The notes beneath the pieces are model-generated. The model saw only the letters and a program-made list of their open reading frames with translations, did not search any database and was not told where the DNA came from. Both the position numbers and the translations under genes were made by a program. Positions 1-5,907 of a stretch of DNA of 9,402 nt are shown here, in pieces. Numbering within the stretch: position 1 is the first letter of the stretch; each line of letters opens with the position of its first letter. The stretch comes from Planctomycetota bacterium (GTDB taxonomy: Bacteria > Planctomycetota > Phycisphaerae > UBA1845), in the NCBI GenBank assembly GCA_022561415.1, contig JADFRH010000070.1, positions 1 through 9,402 on the forward strand. The letters run 5' to 3'.

Positions 1-165
1 GCACATCACGCGCCGGGCGCTCTCGCGAGCGTGGGCAAGGCCGGGAAACAACATGGCAAAGAGCAGAAGGACGATTCCGACGACGATAAGCACTTCGACC
101 AAAGAAACCGCGCGGCGCCGACGGGCGACCTGTGAATCGCGTTGGGTTCCGGCTCGATCAGTCAT
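1..165 (-). CDS. Prepilin-like protein with type IV pilin/pseudopilin N-terminus (partial, 3' end outside window)
   Basis: On the minus strand an ATG at 165 opens a frame of 55 codons that runs off the left edge, so only the N-terminus is present. The peptide begins with a short polar, basic leader (about 20 residues, ending RRRRAV). It continues SLVEVLIVVGIVLLLFAMLF, a hydrophobic helix with a glutamate at its fifth position after the leader (Glu24), then PGLAHARESARR. This layout is that of type III signal peptides of type IV pilins and type II secretion pseudopilins (family: 'FTLVELLVVIAII..LLPALQKAREAARR', abundant in Planctomycetota). The usual Gly before the processed residue is replaced by Ala, and the first mature residue would be Val or Ser rather than Phe. 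No strong Shine-Dalgarno is seen. An in-frame stop at 268-270 limits any upstream start, and no other ATG, GTG or TTG lies in between. The product is expected in the inner membrane or periplasm; pilus, secretion or other function cannot be told from this fragment. Confidence 0.7.
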   Translation of the reverse strand, partial: MTDRAGTQRDSQVARRRRAVSLVEVLIVVGIVLLLFAMLFPGLAHARESARRVMC

Positions 166-298
166 CGCGATGGGTCTCTGAGTTGCACGTCGCGCCCGAA
201 TCAGACCACCCCGAGGGTAACCGCGAATCGGAACGGGTGGAAGAGTACGGCGAAGGGACGCCGTCGATCATGCGGGAGCGAGTTCATCGTACGATCGG

Positions 299-880
299 CT
301 ATCGGGACAGATCCTCGATCGAATAACAGAACCGCTCGAAAACGTCGTAGGTGCCCGGATCAATCCGCGAGGCCTCGATAACCAGCGCTACCGCGTATAG
401 CTCACCGCTTTGTACCCTGGCGACCCGAACGGCGACGCCCGCTCCAGGATCCCAAATCTCGACGGCCTCGTAGCCTCCAAGCACCTTGTCGTGCCACACC
501 ACGGGTAGGTTCCCCACGGTGTGCGGCCGAGGTTGTGCGAGCGACAGCAACACGCCCTCGGCCGCGGTTTGCAGGTCGACTCCTGCCGGCTGTTCGAGGC
601 GAAGGACTACCATTCGCGCAAGGGCGTCTGTGGACGTCGAAAACAGCAGCTCGAATCCTCGTCCGGAGCCCGGCCGCAGAGACATCGCAACCGAGCCGGG
701 CGGCGGGCGAACCGAGATGGACCACCCACGAGGTGCGATGACGAGCCCCGTCCGCGTGCTCTTGGACTCCCGCGTCAGCGACGCTGCCAGGCCGGTCGAA
801 ACGGCCAGCAAAGCGATCGCTGCGGCAATCGTGCGTCTACGAACGGCCGGCTTCTCCTGGGCGTGAACTTGTATGAGCAT
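299..880 (-). CDS. Hypothetical single-pass membrane-anchored protein
   Basis: I do not recognise this family. From the first ATG (880) the product is 193 residues. An in-frame TTG at 916 would add 12 residues, but neither start has a Shine-Dalgarno. A basic stretch (AVRRR) precedes a hydrophobic helix at about residues 17-35 (TIAAAIALLAVSTGLAASL), giving a signal anchor or uncleaved signal peptide with an N-in, C-out orientation. The remaining ~155 residues look like one extracytoplasmic alpha/beta domain. It starts with 'RGWSISVRPPPGS', has a mid-domain 'VWHDKVLGGYEAVEIWD' stretch, and ends with an amphipathic helix (YDVFERFCYSIEDL). A PsbP/DcrB-like fold is a guess from the 'GWSI..P.G' opening and the final helix. 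The gene lies 133 bases upstream of the prepilin-like gene on the same strand, so a role in the same envelope assembly is possible but unproven. Composition and a sensible hydrophobic pattern favour this strand over the overlapping open frames on the other strand. Confidence 0.68.
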   Translation of the reverse strand: MLIQVHAQEKPAVRRRTIAAAIALLAVSTGLAASLTRESKSTRTGLVIAPRGWSISVRPPPGSVAMSLRPGSGRGFELLFSTSTDALARMVVLRLEQPAGVDLQTAAEGVLLSLAQPRPHTVGNLPVVWHDKVLGGYEAVEIWDPGAGVAVRVARVQSGELYAVALVIEASRIDPGTYDVFERFCYSIEDLSR

Positions 881-888
881 TGGGGGCG

Positions 889-916
889 AGTCTATCGTGG
901 GCGGCTGCGACAACAA
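889..916 (-). promoter_or_regulatory. Possible promoter for the minus-strand membrane protein gene, near-leaderless
   Basis: Read on the minus strand, TTGTTG (916-911) and TAGACT (894-889) are separated by 16 bases, a reasonable sigma70-type pair. The -10 box ends only 8 bases before the ATG at 880, so transcription would start at or next to the start codon. That would fit the absence of a Shine-Dalgarno there. The match is moderate and could be chance. Confidence 0.28.
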
Positions 917-919
917 GCG

Positions 920-948
920 TTGACGGTGCGGCGCTCGAAGCCTACACT
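920..948 (+). promoter_or_regulatory. Putative sigma70-type promoter for the DUF502-to-rng gene run
   Basis: TTGACG (920-925; 5 of 6 to consensus) and TACACT (943-948; 4 of 6) are separated by exactly 17 bases. This predicts a start near 955 and a 5' leader of about 90 bases before the GTG of the DUF502 gene. It is the best-scoring pair I could find by eye in the divergent region 881-1042. No clear operator or riboswitch structure was seen in the leader. Confidence 0.5.
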
Positions 949-1042
949 GCCGCTCGCAGCATAAACTGCCTGCGAATAATATGCACCCTCAGTGGACTCG
1001 TCCGGTGCGTTTTTCCAGGCTTCGAGATAGGACTGCATCGAA

Positions 1043-1936
1043 GTGGCCAACAAAGGGTTCGTGGATGATTTCCGGCGTTTCTTCCTCCGTGGGCTTGTGG
1101 TGCTCGTGCCCACGCTGGTTACGTTCGCGATCCTGGTGTGGGTATACCAGCTCGTCAACAACAACGTGGCCGTGTTCATGACCGAAGGGCTCGTGCTGAT
1201 ATGTTCGAAGGTCAGCGACGAGCCGCCGCCCGGATGGGTTCATGCCGATCGGGATTCCCTGCGTTACGGAAAGCCGCTCAATGAGTGGGACGAGCGTGGC
1301 CGTCGCCTGACGATCGAGCATCAGATCATCGAGAACTACGAGCGGCTGGCCGCCCGGTCCAGGTTATCGGACGTCGAGCCGGAAATCCTCCAGCGTGCGT
1401 TGGACGCCAGGAATTCCGCGTTGTGGCATGTGACTTTTGCGAAGTACAAACTCCACCTTCTGGGTTTCGTCATCGCGATCGTTTTCGTATACTTCGTTGG
1501 CTTCTTTCTGGCCAGCTTCATCGGTCGGGCGTCCTGGCGGGCGTTGGAGGGTTTGCTGCGTCGGATTCCGTTGATCAGAGCGATCTTCCCGAGCGTGAAG
1601 CAGGTGACGGATTTCTTGCTCGCTGAGCGTGAGCGGACCGTCGGGTTTTCCAGCGTCGTCGCCGTGCAGTACCCTCGCAAGGGCGTGTGGTCTATCGGCT
1701 TGAGCACTGGGGCGCCCCTGAAGCAGATTCAAGCGAGGGTTGCGGACGAGCTGGTAACCGTGTTTGTGCCGAGTTCGCCGACGCCGTTTACCGGCTATAT
1801 CGTGCAGATCCCTCGGCAGGACGTGATCGAGTTGGACGTTTCGGTGGACGAGGCGCTTCGATTCACGATCAGCGCCGGCGTAATCAAGCCGGGCGCCTCG
1901 CTTCCGACGGGGTCGGACGCCGGCGGAGCGGAATGA
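1043..1936 (+). CDS. DUF502 family inner-membrane protein with an inserted loop
   Basis: The start is GTG at 1043, with AGGA at 1029-1032 ten bases upstream; the product is 297 residues. Helix 1 spans about 15-37 (LRGLVVLVPTLVTFAILVWV), matching the usual DUF502 opening 'FL.GL..L.P...T'. Helix 2 spans about 138-160. The family core follows: 'RRIPLIRAIFPSVKQV' (173-188), a conserved-looking beta segment, 'VFVPSSPTPFTGY' (240-252), and a C-terminal beta-rich region to about residue 282. DUF502 proteins are widespread, mostly uncharacterised and usually near 200-220 residues. This one is longer because about 95 hydrophilic, charged residues (about 42-137) lie between the two helices, where most members have a short loop. 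With basic residues at the N-terminus (DDFRRFF), this loop would face outside and the C-terminal domain would be cytosolic (inference). It is the first gene of a seven-gene co-directional run. I am confident of the family; the biochemical function is unknown. Confidence 0.9.
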   Translation: MANKGFVDDFRRFFLRGLVVLVPTLVTFAILVWVYQLVNNNVAVFMTEGLVLICSKVSDEPPPGWVHADRDSLRYGKPLNEWDERGRRLTIEHQIIENYERLAARSRLSDVEPEILQRALDARNSALWHVTFAKYKLHLLGFVIAIVFVYFVGFFLASFIGRASWRALEGLLRRIPLIRAIFPSVKQVTDFLLAERERTVGFSSVVAVQYPRKGVWSIGLSTGAPLKQIQARVADELVTVFVPSSPTPFTGYIVQIPRQDVIELDVSVDEALRFTISAGVIKPGASLPTGSDAGGAE

Positions 1937-2017
1937 CGATCGGTCGGCAGGGATGGGGGGCCTCGGGGGTCGAGGTGGAAGCAGGCGTGGACAGCATCTA
2001 CATTCGGAGGTTCATTG

Positions 2018-2353
2018 GTGCAGATTCGAGTGACGGCTCGCCATGTTGAGGTCTCGAACGACGTTCGCGAGTACATTTACGAGAAGGCGAGCAAGCTGCC
2101 GCGGTACTACGACCGGATTCATGAAATCGAAGTCATCCTCGACCACGAATCAGAGCAGTTTTCGGCTGAGATGATCGTTCGCGTTGAGCGTGAGCCCACG
2201 ATTGTCGCAAGCGAGACGGGTCCGGACACCTTTGCCCTGATCGACGTCATCGTAGGTCGTCTCGAACGTCAACTTAAGAAACTGAAAGACAAACGCCGGA
2301 ACCACAAGCACGGTGCGAAGAACATCGCGGCAGAAGAAAAACCGTCTGAGTAA
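2018..2353 (+). CDS. hpf: Short-form ribosome hibernation promoting factor (HPF/YfiA/RaiA family)
   Basis: The GTG at 2018 is chosen because CGGAGG (2005-2010) sits 7 bases ahead of it and the product then begins MQIRVTARHVEVSNDVREYI, the family's normal start. The TTG one codon upstream is only 4 bases from the same site. The product is 111 residues. HPF binds the 30S decoding region, overlapping the A/P-site tRNA and mRNA channel, and silences ribosomes in starvation. The single beta-alpha-beta-beta-beta-alpha domain is visible, with 'EVILDHES', 'FSAEMIVRVERE' and 'DTFALIDVIVGRLERQLKKLKDK'. The last helix leads into a basic tail (KDKRRNHKHGAK). The C-terminal dimerisation domain of long HPF is absent, so this is the short type. 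The following EIIA gene recalls the rpoN-hpf-ptsN order of Proteobacteria, but no rpoN is present here. The gap 1937-2017 contains a GC-rich hairpin (CCTCG 1961-1965 / CGAGG 1971-1975) of unknown role. Confidence 0.95.
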   Translation: MQIRVTARHVEVSNDVREYIYEKASKLPRYYDRIHEIEVILDHESEQFSAEMIVRVEREPTIVASETGPDTFALIDVIVGRLERQLKKLKDKRRNHKHGAKNIAAEEKPSE

Positions 2354-2431
2354 TTACACAAGGGTGCCTTCCCACGGGATCGCAGCTCTTTCCTGGTTCG
2401 ATTATCGCGAAGGGTAGGTTCGTAGCTGACC

Positions 2432-2905
2432 ATGAGATTCTCAGAACTGATTTGCTCGGCATCGGTGATCTCGGAATGTCAGGCCACCGACCGCAATGGC
2501 GTGATCCGGGAGTTGATCCAATCACTCGCCGATCACGGTGCGGTCGATCCGGAGCATGTCGAGACGGTTGCGCGGGCGACGATTGCCCGGGAAAACCAGG
2601 GCAGCACCGGCTTCGGCAAGGGCGTGGCCGTTCCGCACGTGAAGCATGCCCGCATCAAGAAGATGACCGCGACGATCGGCCGGGTCAGTGCCGGCGTAGA
2701 CTTCGCGGCGTTGGATCGTGCGCCGGTCTACACCGTGGTCATGCTGCTGAGCCCCGCCTCGGCGCCGGAAGAACACCTCGCGGCCATGGAAAAGATATTT
2801 CGATACCTTCAGCAGGAGAGATTCCGGCGCTTCCTGCGCCAGGCCGAGACGTCCGAAGCGATTCTCGAAGTGATCGCCGACTCGGACGATCAACAGGGCG
2901 AGTAG
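2432..2905 (+). CDS. ptsN: PtsN-like PTS EIIA component (fructose/nitrogen-type EIIA domain)
   Basis: This is a single EIIA type-2 domain of 157 residues, starting at ATG 2432. A purine-rich AGGGTAGG (2411-2418) lies 13 bases upstream, rather far for a ribosome-binding site. The phosphoacceptor motif is 'STGFGKGVAVPHVKH' (58-72), with His69 matching the active histidine of PtsN/EIIA-Fru. Other family marks are the N-terminal 'VIRELIQSLADHGAV' helix, 'ARENQGSTG', the central strand 'TVVMLLSPASAPEEHLAAMEKI' region (101-122), and the C-terminal helix 'ETSEAILEVIAD'. The predicted role is to take phosphate from HPr and, by its phosphorylation state, regulate partner proteins. No EIIB or EIIC domain is fused or nearby, which argues against sugar transport. 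It is preceded by hpf (78-base gap) and followed by HPr. Partners and targets in this organism cannot be deduced from the sequence. Confidence 0.93.
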   Translation: MRFSELICSASVISECQATDRNGVIRELIQSLADHGAVDPEHVETVARATIARENQGSTGFGKGVAVPHVKHARIKKMTATIGRVSAGVDFAALDRAPVYTVVMLLSPASAPEEHLAAMEKIFRYLQQERFRRFLRQAETSEAILEVIADSDDQQGE

Positions 2906-2982
2906 CGCCAAAAGAAGACACGTGGTTGTTCCGACAGCTCAAGGGTTTGGCGAAAGGCAGGGCAAGATTGGGCGGCGATCCC

Positions 2983-3285
2983 GTGGCGGTGGTACGTGAG
3001 GTTGTCGTTCCCAACAAGGAGGGCCTGCACGCGCGCCCGGTGATGAGCTTTGTCGATCTGGCGTCGAGATTCTCGTCGACCGTATCGGTCACCAACAAGA
3101 CCCGGGGGCGCGGAAAAGTGGACGGTAAGAGCGCGATGCAGATGATGCTTCTCGAGGCGACGGAAGGGTGCGTGCTCGAGATTGAAGTCTGTGGTGATGA
3201 TGCCCGCGCGGCAGTCGAATCATTGGTGGCGCTGGTCGAGGCAGGGTTCAATCCGGATACACCTCAACGACCCGCTTTGCCGTGA
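2983..3285 (+). CDS. ptsH: HPr phosphocarrier protein
   Basis: This is the small PTS phosphocarrier that takes phosphate from EI and gives it to EIIA. The motif 'VPNKEGLHARPVMSF' holds the phosphoacceptor His16 and Arg18 (numbered from GTG 2983). 'GKVDGKSAMQMMLLEA' carries Ser50 at the place of the regulatory Ser46 of Gram-positive HPr. 'GDDARAAVESLVALVEAGF' is the usual C-terminal helix. From GTG 2983 the product is 100 residues, with 'GGGCGG' 7 bases upstream. Other in-frame starts are GTG 2989 (98 residues), TTG 2968 (with GCAGGG upstream) and TTG 2926 (119 residues, 20 bases after the ptsN stop, with a basic extension). The start is therefore uncertain, but the domain is not. The frame stays open far upstream through ptsN, but that part is not coding in this frame. 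No HPr kinase gene sits beside it. Confidence 0.93.
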   Translation: MAVVREVVVPNKEGLHARPVMSFVDLASRFSSTVSVTNKTRGRGKVDGKSAMQMMLLEATEGCVLEIEVCGDDARAAVESLVALVEAGFNPDTPQRPALP

Positions 3286-3399
3286 ATGCGGCGAGCGGAG
3301 ATCACCGGCGTTCCCCGATTGTCACGTTAACGGTCGACGACCGGTCATGGTCTACCCCACGCATCGGTAACGTTGGGCTCTGAGCCACGCAAGACCATC
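3286..3399. other. ptsH-ptsI spacer with two small inverted repeats
   Basis: This is the longest gap inside the gene run (114 bases). It holds CGGTC-GAC-GACCG (3331-3343), a 5-bp stem with a 3-base loop, and GGCTC-T-GAGCC (3376-3386), a perfect inverted repeat that could only fold with its inner bases unpaired. The second lies 13 bases before the ptsI ATG, where a Shine-Dalgarno would be expected and none is seen. Neither has a T-run, so rho-independent termination is unlikely. A protein-binding or translation-control site is possible. No gene is seen here. Confidence 0.3.
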
Positions 3400-5142
3400 A
3401 TGGAAATTCTTCGCGGTATATCGGTAGCACCGGGGGTCGCCATCGGCGAGGCGGTCGTGCTCGAGGCGGAAGAGCACCGAATACCGTATCGAACCATCCC
3501 TGCGGAGGCCGTATCCGACGAGCGCGAGCGGTTGTCCGATGCTTTCGCGCGATCGATCGAGGAACTAATCACCCTGTCCGATTCGCTCAACGCCCACCTC
3601 GGTCGAGACGCCGCCGATGTTTTTTCCTGGCACGTCGGCGTGCTGAAAGACGAGGGGTTGCGTAAGAGCATCGATGATCTCATTCGCGAGAAGCATGTGT
3701 CGGCCGCCTATGCCACCAGCACGGTGATGCGCAATTACCAGCATCGTTTCATGCAGATGACCGACCCGCTTCTCGTTGAACGCATGCGCGACGTGCAGGA
3801 TATCGAACGGCGATTGCTGCGCGGCATATTGGGCGAAGGCCGCGAGGATCTGGCCCATCTGACGAAGCCGGTGATTCTCGTTGCCCACGACCTGACACCG
3901 ACTCAGACAGCCCAGCTCTCGGAGACCAAGGTGTGCGGCGTCGCGCTGGACGCGGGTGCGGCCACCTCTCACACCGCCATTCTGCTGCGGTCATGGGGAT
4001 CCCCCGGGGTCATCGGTTTGGGCGACGTTTCGACGCGCATCAGCGGCGGCGATCTGGTCATCGTCGATGGGACCAATCAACTCGTCATCGTCAATCCGAA
4101 CGAGTCCACGCTGGAAGACTACCGCCGCCGCGAGGCCGCTTACTCACGTCTGTCTGACGAACTCGACGGGCTGCGCAATCTACCTTCCGAGACACGCGAC
4201 GGGGAGCGCGTTTTCCTCTACAGCAACATCGAGTTCCCCCATGAGGTCCAGGTCGGAATCAGCAAGGGATCCGACGGGGTGGGTTTGTATCGAACGGAAT
4301 TCCTCTTCCTTCGTCCGGAGGGGGCGCCGTCGGAAGAGGAGCAGTACGAGGCCTATTGCGATGCCATCCGCGGCGCGGCGGGGCGTCCGGTGACGATTCG
4401 CACGTTCGATCTCGGCGCGGACAAGTACACTCAGCAACGCAGCTACGAGCAGGAGCGCAATCCCATGCTGGGTTTGCGCTCGATTCGCTACAGCCTTCGA
4501 AACCTCGACATGTTCAAGAATCAGCTTCGGGCGATTCTGCGTGCTTCGGTACACGGCGATGTTCGCGTCATGTTTCCGCTCATCGTAAGCATGATGGAGT
4601 TCCGGCAGGCGAAAATGACGCTGCACGACGCGCGGGAAGATCTCGAGGAGGCCGGGTTACCCGCCGACGGCGACATCAAGGTCGGTATGATGCTCGAGAC
4701 GCCGGCCGCGGCGATTCAGGTCAAGGAGTTTTGCCGCGAGGTGGACTTCATCAGCATCGGCACGAACGATCTGATTCAATACCTGCTTGCCGTCGACCGA
4801 GGCAACGAACGTGTCTCGCAGTTCTACACGGCATCGAGCCCGGCCCTGTTACGCGCACTGCGCGACGTCGTGAAAACGTGCGCTCAGTCGAAGGTGGATT
4901 GCAGTCTGTGCGGGGAGATGGCCGGTCAGCCGATCTACACCTTGTTCCTACTGGGGATCGGGCTGCGGAGTTTCTCCATGGCGCCTGCGAATATCCCCGA
5001 GGTCAAGAAACTGATCCGTTTGGTTTCCGTCAGTCAGGCGCAGCGCGTCGCGCGTCGCGCGCTGACCTTCGAGACCGATCGGCAGGTCACGAACTATTTG
5101 CGCGACGAGACGAGAAAGCTACTCCCGGACGATCCGATCTAG
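3400..5142 (+). CDS. ptsI: PTS Enzyme I (phosphoenolpyruvate-protein phosphotransferase)
   Basis: This cytosolic enzyme autophosphorylates from PEP and passes phosphate to HPr. The ATG at 3400 gives 580 residues (typical EI about 575) and the canonical opening 'MEILRGISVAPGVAIGEAVV'. An in-frame TTG at 3373 would add nine atypical residues. The order is an N-terminal HPr-binding domain (about 1-140), the swivelling phosphohistidine domain with 'ATSHTAILLRSWGSPGVIGL' (188-207; active His191), and the PEP-binding TIM barrel (about 245-540). The barrel shows 'GLYRTEFLFL' (295-304, PEP-binding Arg298), 'RTFDLGADK' (334-342), 'NPMLGLRSIRYSL', 'MLETPAA' (metal-ligand Glu433), 'SIGTNDLIQY' (Asn456, Asp457) and 'SLCGEMAG' (catalytic Cys504). 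All key residues are present, so it should be active. There is no GAF domain, unlike proteobacterial EI-Ntr (PtsP). One small departure is 'DAGAATSHT', where most EI proteins have 'GGRTSHT'. No Shine-Dalgarno is apparent; the stop is 24 bases before the next gene. Confidence 0.98.
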   Translation: MEILRGISVAPGVAIGEAVVLEAEEHRIPYRTIPAEAVSDERERLSDAFARSIEELITLSDSLNAHLGRDAADVFSWHVGVLKDEGLRKSIDDLIREKHVSAAYATSTVMRNYQHRFMQMTDPLLVERMRDVQDIERRLLRGILGEGREDLAHLTKPVILVAHDLTPTQTAQLSETKVCGVALDAGAATSHTAILLRSWGSPGVIGLGDVSTRISGGDLVIVDGTNQLVIVNPNESTLEDYRRREAAYSRLSDELDGLRNLPSETRDGERVFLYSNIEFPHEVQVGISKGSDGVGLYRTEFLFLRPEGAPSEEEQYEAYCDAIRGAAGRPVTIRTFDLGADKYTQQRSYEQERNPMLGLRSIRYSLRNLDMFKNQLRAILRASVHGDVRVMFPLIVSMMEFRQAKMTLHDAREDLEEAGLPADGDIKVGMMLETPAAAIQVKEFCREVDFISIGTNDLIQYLLAVDRGNERVSQFYTASSPALLRALRDVVKTCAQSKVDCSLCGEMAGQPIYTLFLLGIGLRSFSMAPANIPEVKKLIRLVSVSQAQRVARRALTFETDRQVTNYLRDETRKLLPDDPI

Positions 5143-5166
5143 GTCGAATGACGGACCTGAGATAAC

Positions 5167-5895
5167 ATGCAAAGCGACACGATGTCAGTCGAATCCGAAC
5201 AGGACTGCGGCGACCGACCCGTTCCCGACACACCGGTACGTGAAACATGGGCGTTTGCATTCAGTGTAACCGGTGATCTGCGGTTTATTTCCCATCGTGA
5301 CACGATACGCGTTTTTCAACGCGCTTTGGCGCGGGCTTCTCTGCCGGTGCGGTACACGGAAGGATTCAATCCTCATCCACGTCTGTCACTGCCCCTGCCT
5401 CGTCCGGTGGGCGTCGCCTCGGAGGCCGAGGTTATTGTCGTCGAGTTCGATCAACCGATCGATGGCCAGGACGCGCGACGACGGCTCAACGACCAAATGC
5501 CGCGCGATCTTCATCTCTCCAGTGCGAATCGAGTCGAATCAGGCGATCGTTTCGTTCCGGACCTGGTTCGCTACCGGATCGAACCGCCAAGTGGGCAGGT
5601 CTGGTCACCCGAGATCGTTTCGAGGGTGACCCAGCGAATCGAGTATGTCATGCAGGCGGATATCCTGTATATTGACCGAGAGACGCCTGGGGGGAAGGAA
5701 TCACGACGAATCGATGTTCGGTCGTTTCTTGTTAAGGCGAGAATGGAAGTTGACGCCGTCTCGTTTACGCTGCGGGTCACGGCAGCGGGCACGGCCCGAC
5801 CCCGCGAAGTCGCGGCGATACTCGGTTTCGACACGGAAGCGGTCGCGTTTGGAATCCGGCGCACAGCGGTGGAGTGGCATGCGCAGAAAGACTAG
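5167..5895 (+). CDS. DUF2344 / TIGR03936 radical SAM-linked protein (stand-alone)
   Basis: The product is 242 residues from ATG 5167; an ATG five codons later is also possible, and the ribosome-binding site is weak. After an acidic, poorly conserved leader (1-25), the DUF2344 domain runs to about residue 215: 'FAFSVTGDLRFISHRDTIRVF' spans 30-50 (family: 'Y.K.G.LRFLSHLDL.R..ERA..RA.LP'), and 'YTEGFNPHPRLSLPLPRPVG' spans 63-82, the family's hallmark. 'VASEAEVIVVEF' then precedes the substrate-unknown C-terminal half. In many bacteria this domain is fused to, or encoded next to, a B12-binding-type radical SAM protein (TIGR03960) and precedes an RNase E/G gene. Here it is followed after 12 bases by rng, but no radical SAM gene (no CxxxCxxC) is in the window. 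The biochemical role is unknown; the context suggests RNA or ribosome-related work. It follows ptsI by 24 bases, so the two are probably co-transcribed. Confidence 0.93.
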   Translation: MQSDTMSVESEQDCGDRPVPDTPVRETWAFAFSVTGDLRFISHRDTIRVFQRALARASLPVRYTEGFNPHPRLSLPLPRPVGVASEAEVIVVEFDQPIDGQDARRRLNDQMPRDLHLSSANRVESGDRFVPDLVRYRIEPPSGQVWSPEIVSRVTQRIEYVMQADILYIDRETPGGKESRRIDVRSFLVKARMEVDAVSFTLRVTAAGTARPREVAAILGFDTEAVAFGIRRTAVEWHAQKD

Positions 5896-5907
5896 GTCTT
5901 CTTCCCG

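Noticed and set aside
286..295. Perfect 10-bp palindrome ATCGTACGAT just downstream of the membrane protein gene
   Set aside because: It has no loop or T-run and is a single copy, so neither terminator nor operator is supported.
813..820. One copy of GCGATCGC (HIP1-like octamer)
   Set aside because: I noticed only this one copy and it lies inside a coding region; an octamer of this composition is expected by chance in GC-rich DNA.
521..964. Plus-strand open frames opposite the hypothetical membrane protein
   Set aside because: They lack hydrophobic organisation and are Arg-rich; the minus-strand frame has a clean signal anchor and domain-like composition.
1961..1975. GC-rich hairpin CCTCG/CGAGG before hpf as a terminator
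   Set aside because: There is no T-run after it and it lies within a co-directional gene run; kept only as a note in the hpf entry.
2452..2982. A long open frame overlapping ptsN and leading into HPr
   Set aside because: Only the part from about 2926-2995 onward looks like protein (HPr). The earlier part is an Arg/Gly/Ser-rich out-of-frame reading of ptsN, so a fused protein is not supported.
4356..5165. A 269-codon open frame overlapping the end of ptsI
   Set aside because: It reads as an Arg/His/Gly-rich shadow of the Enzyme I TIM-barrel region, with no recognisable motif.
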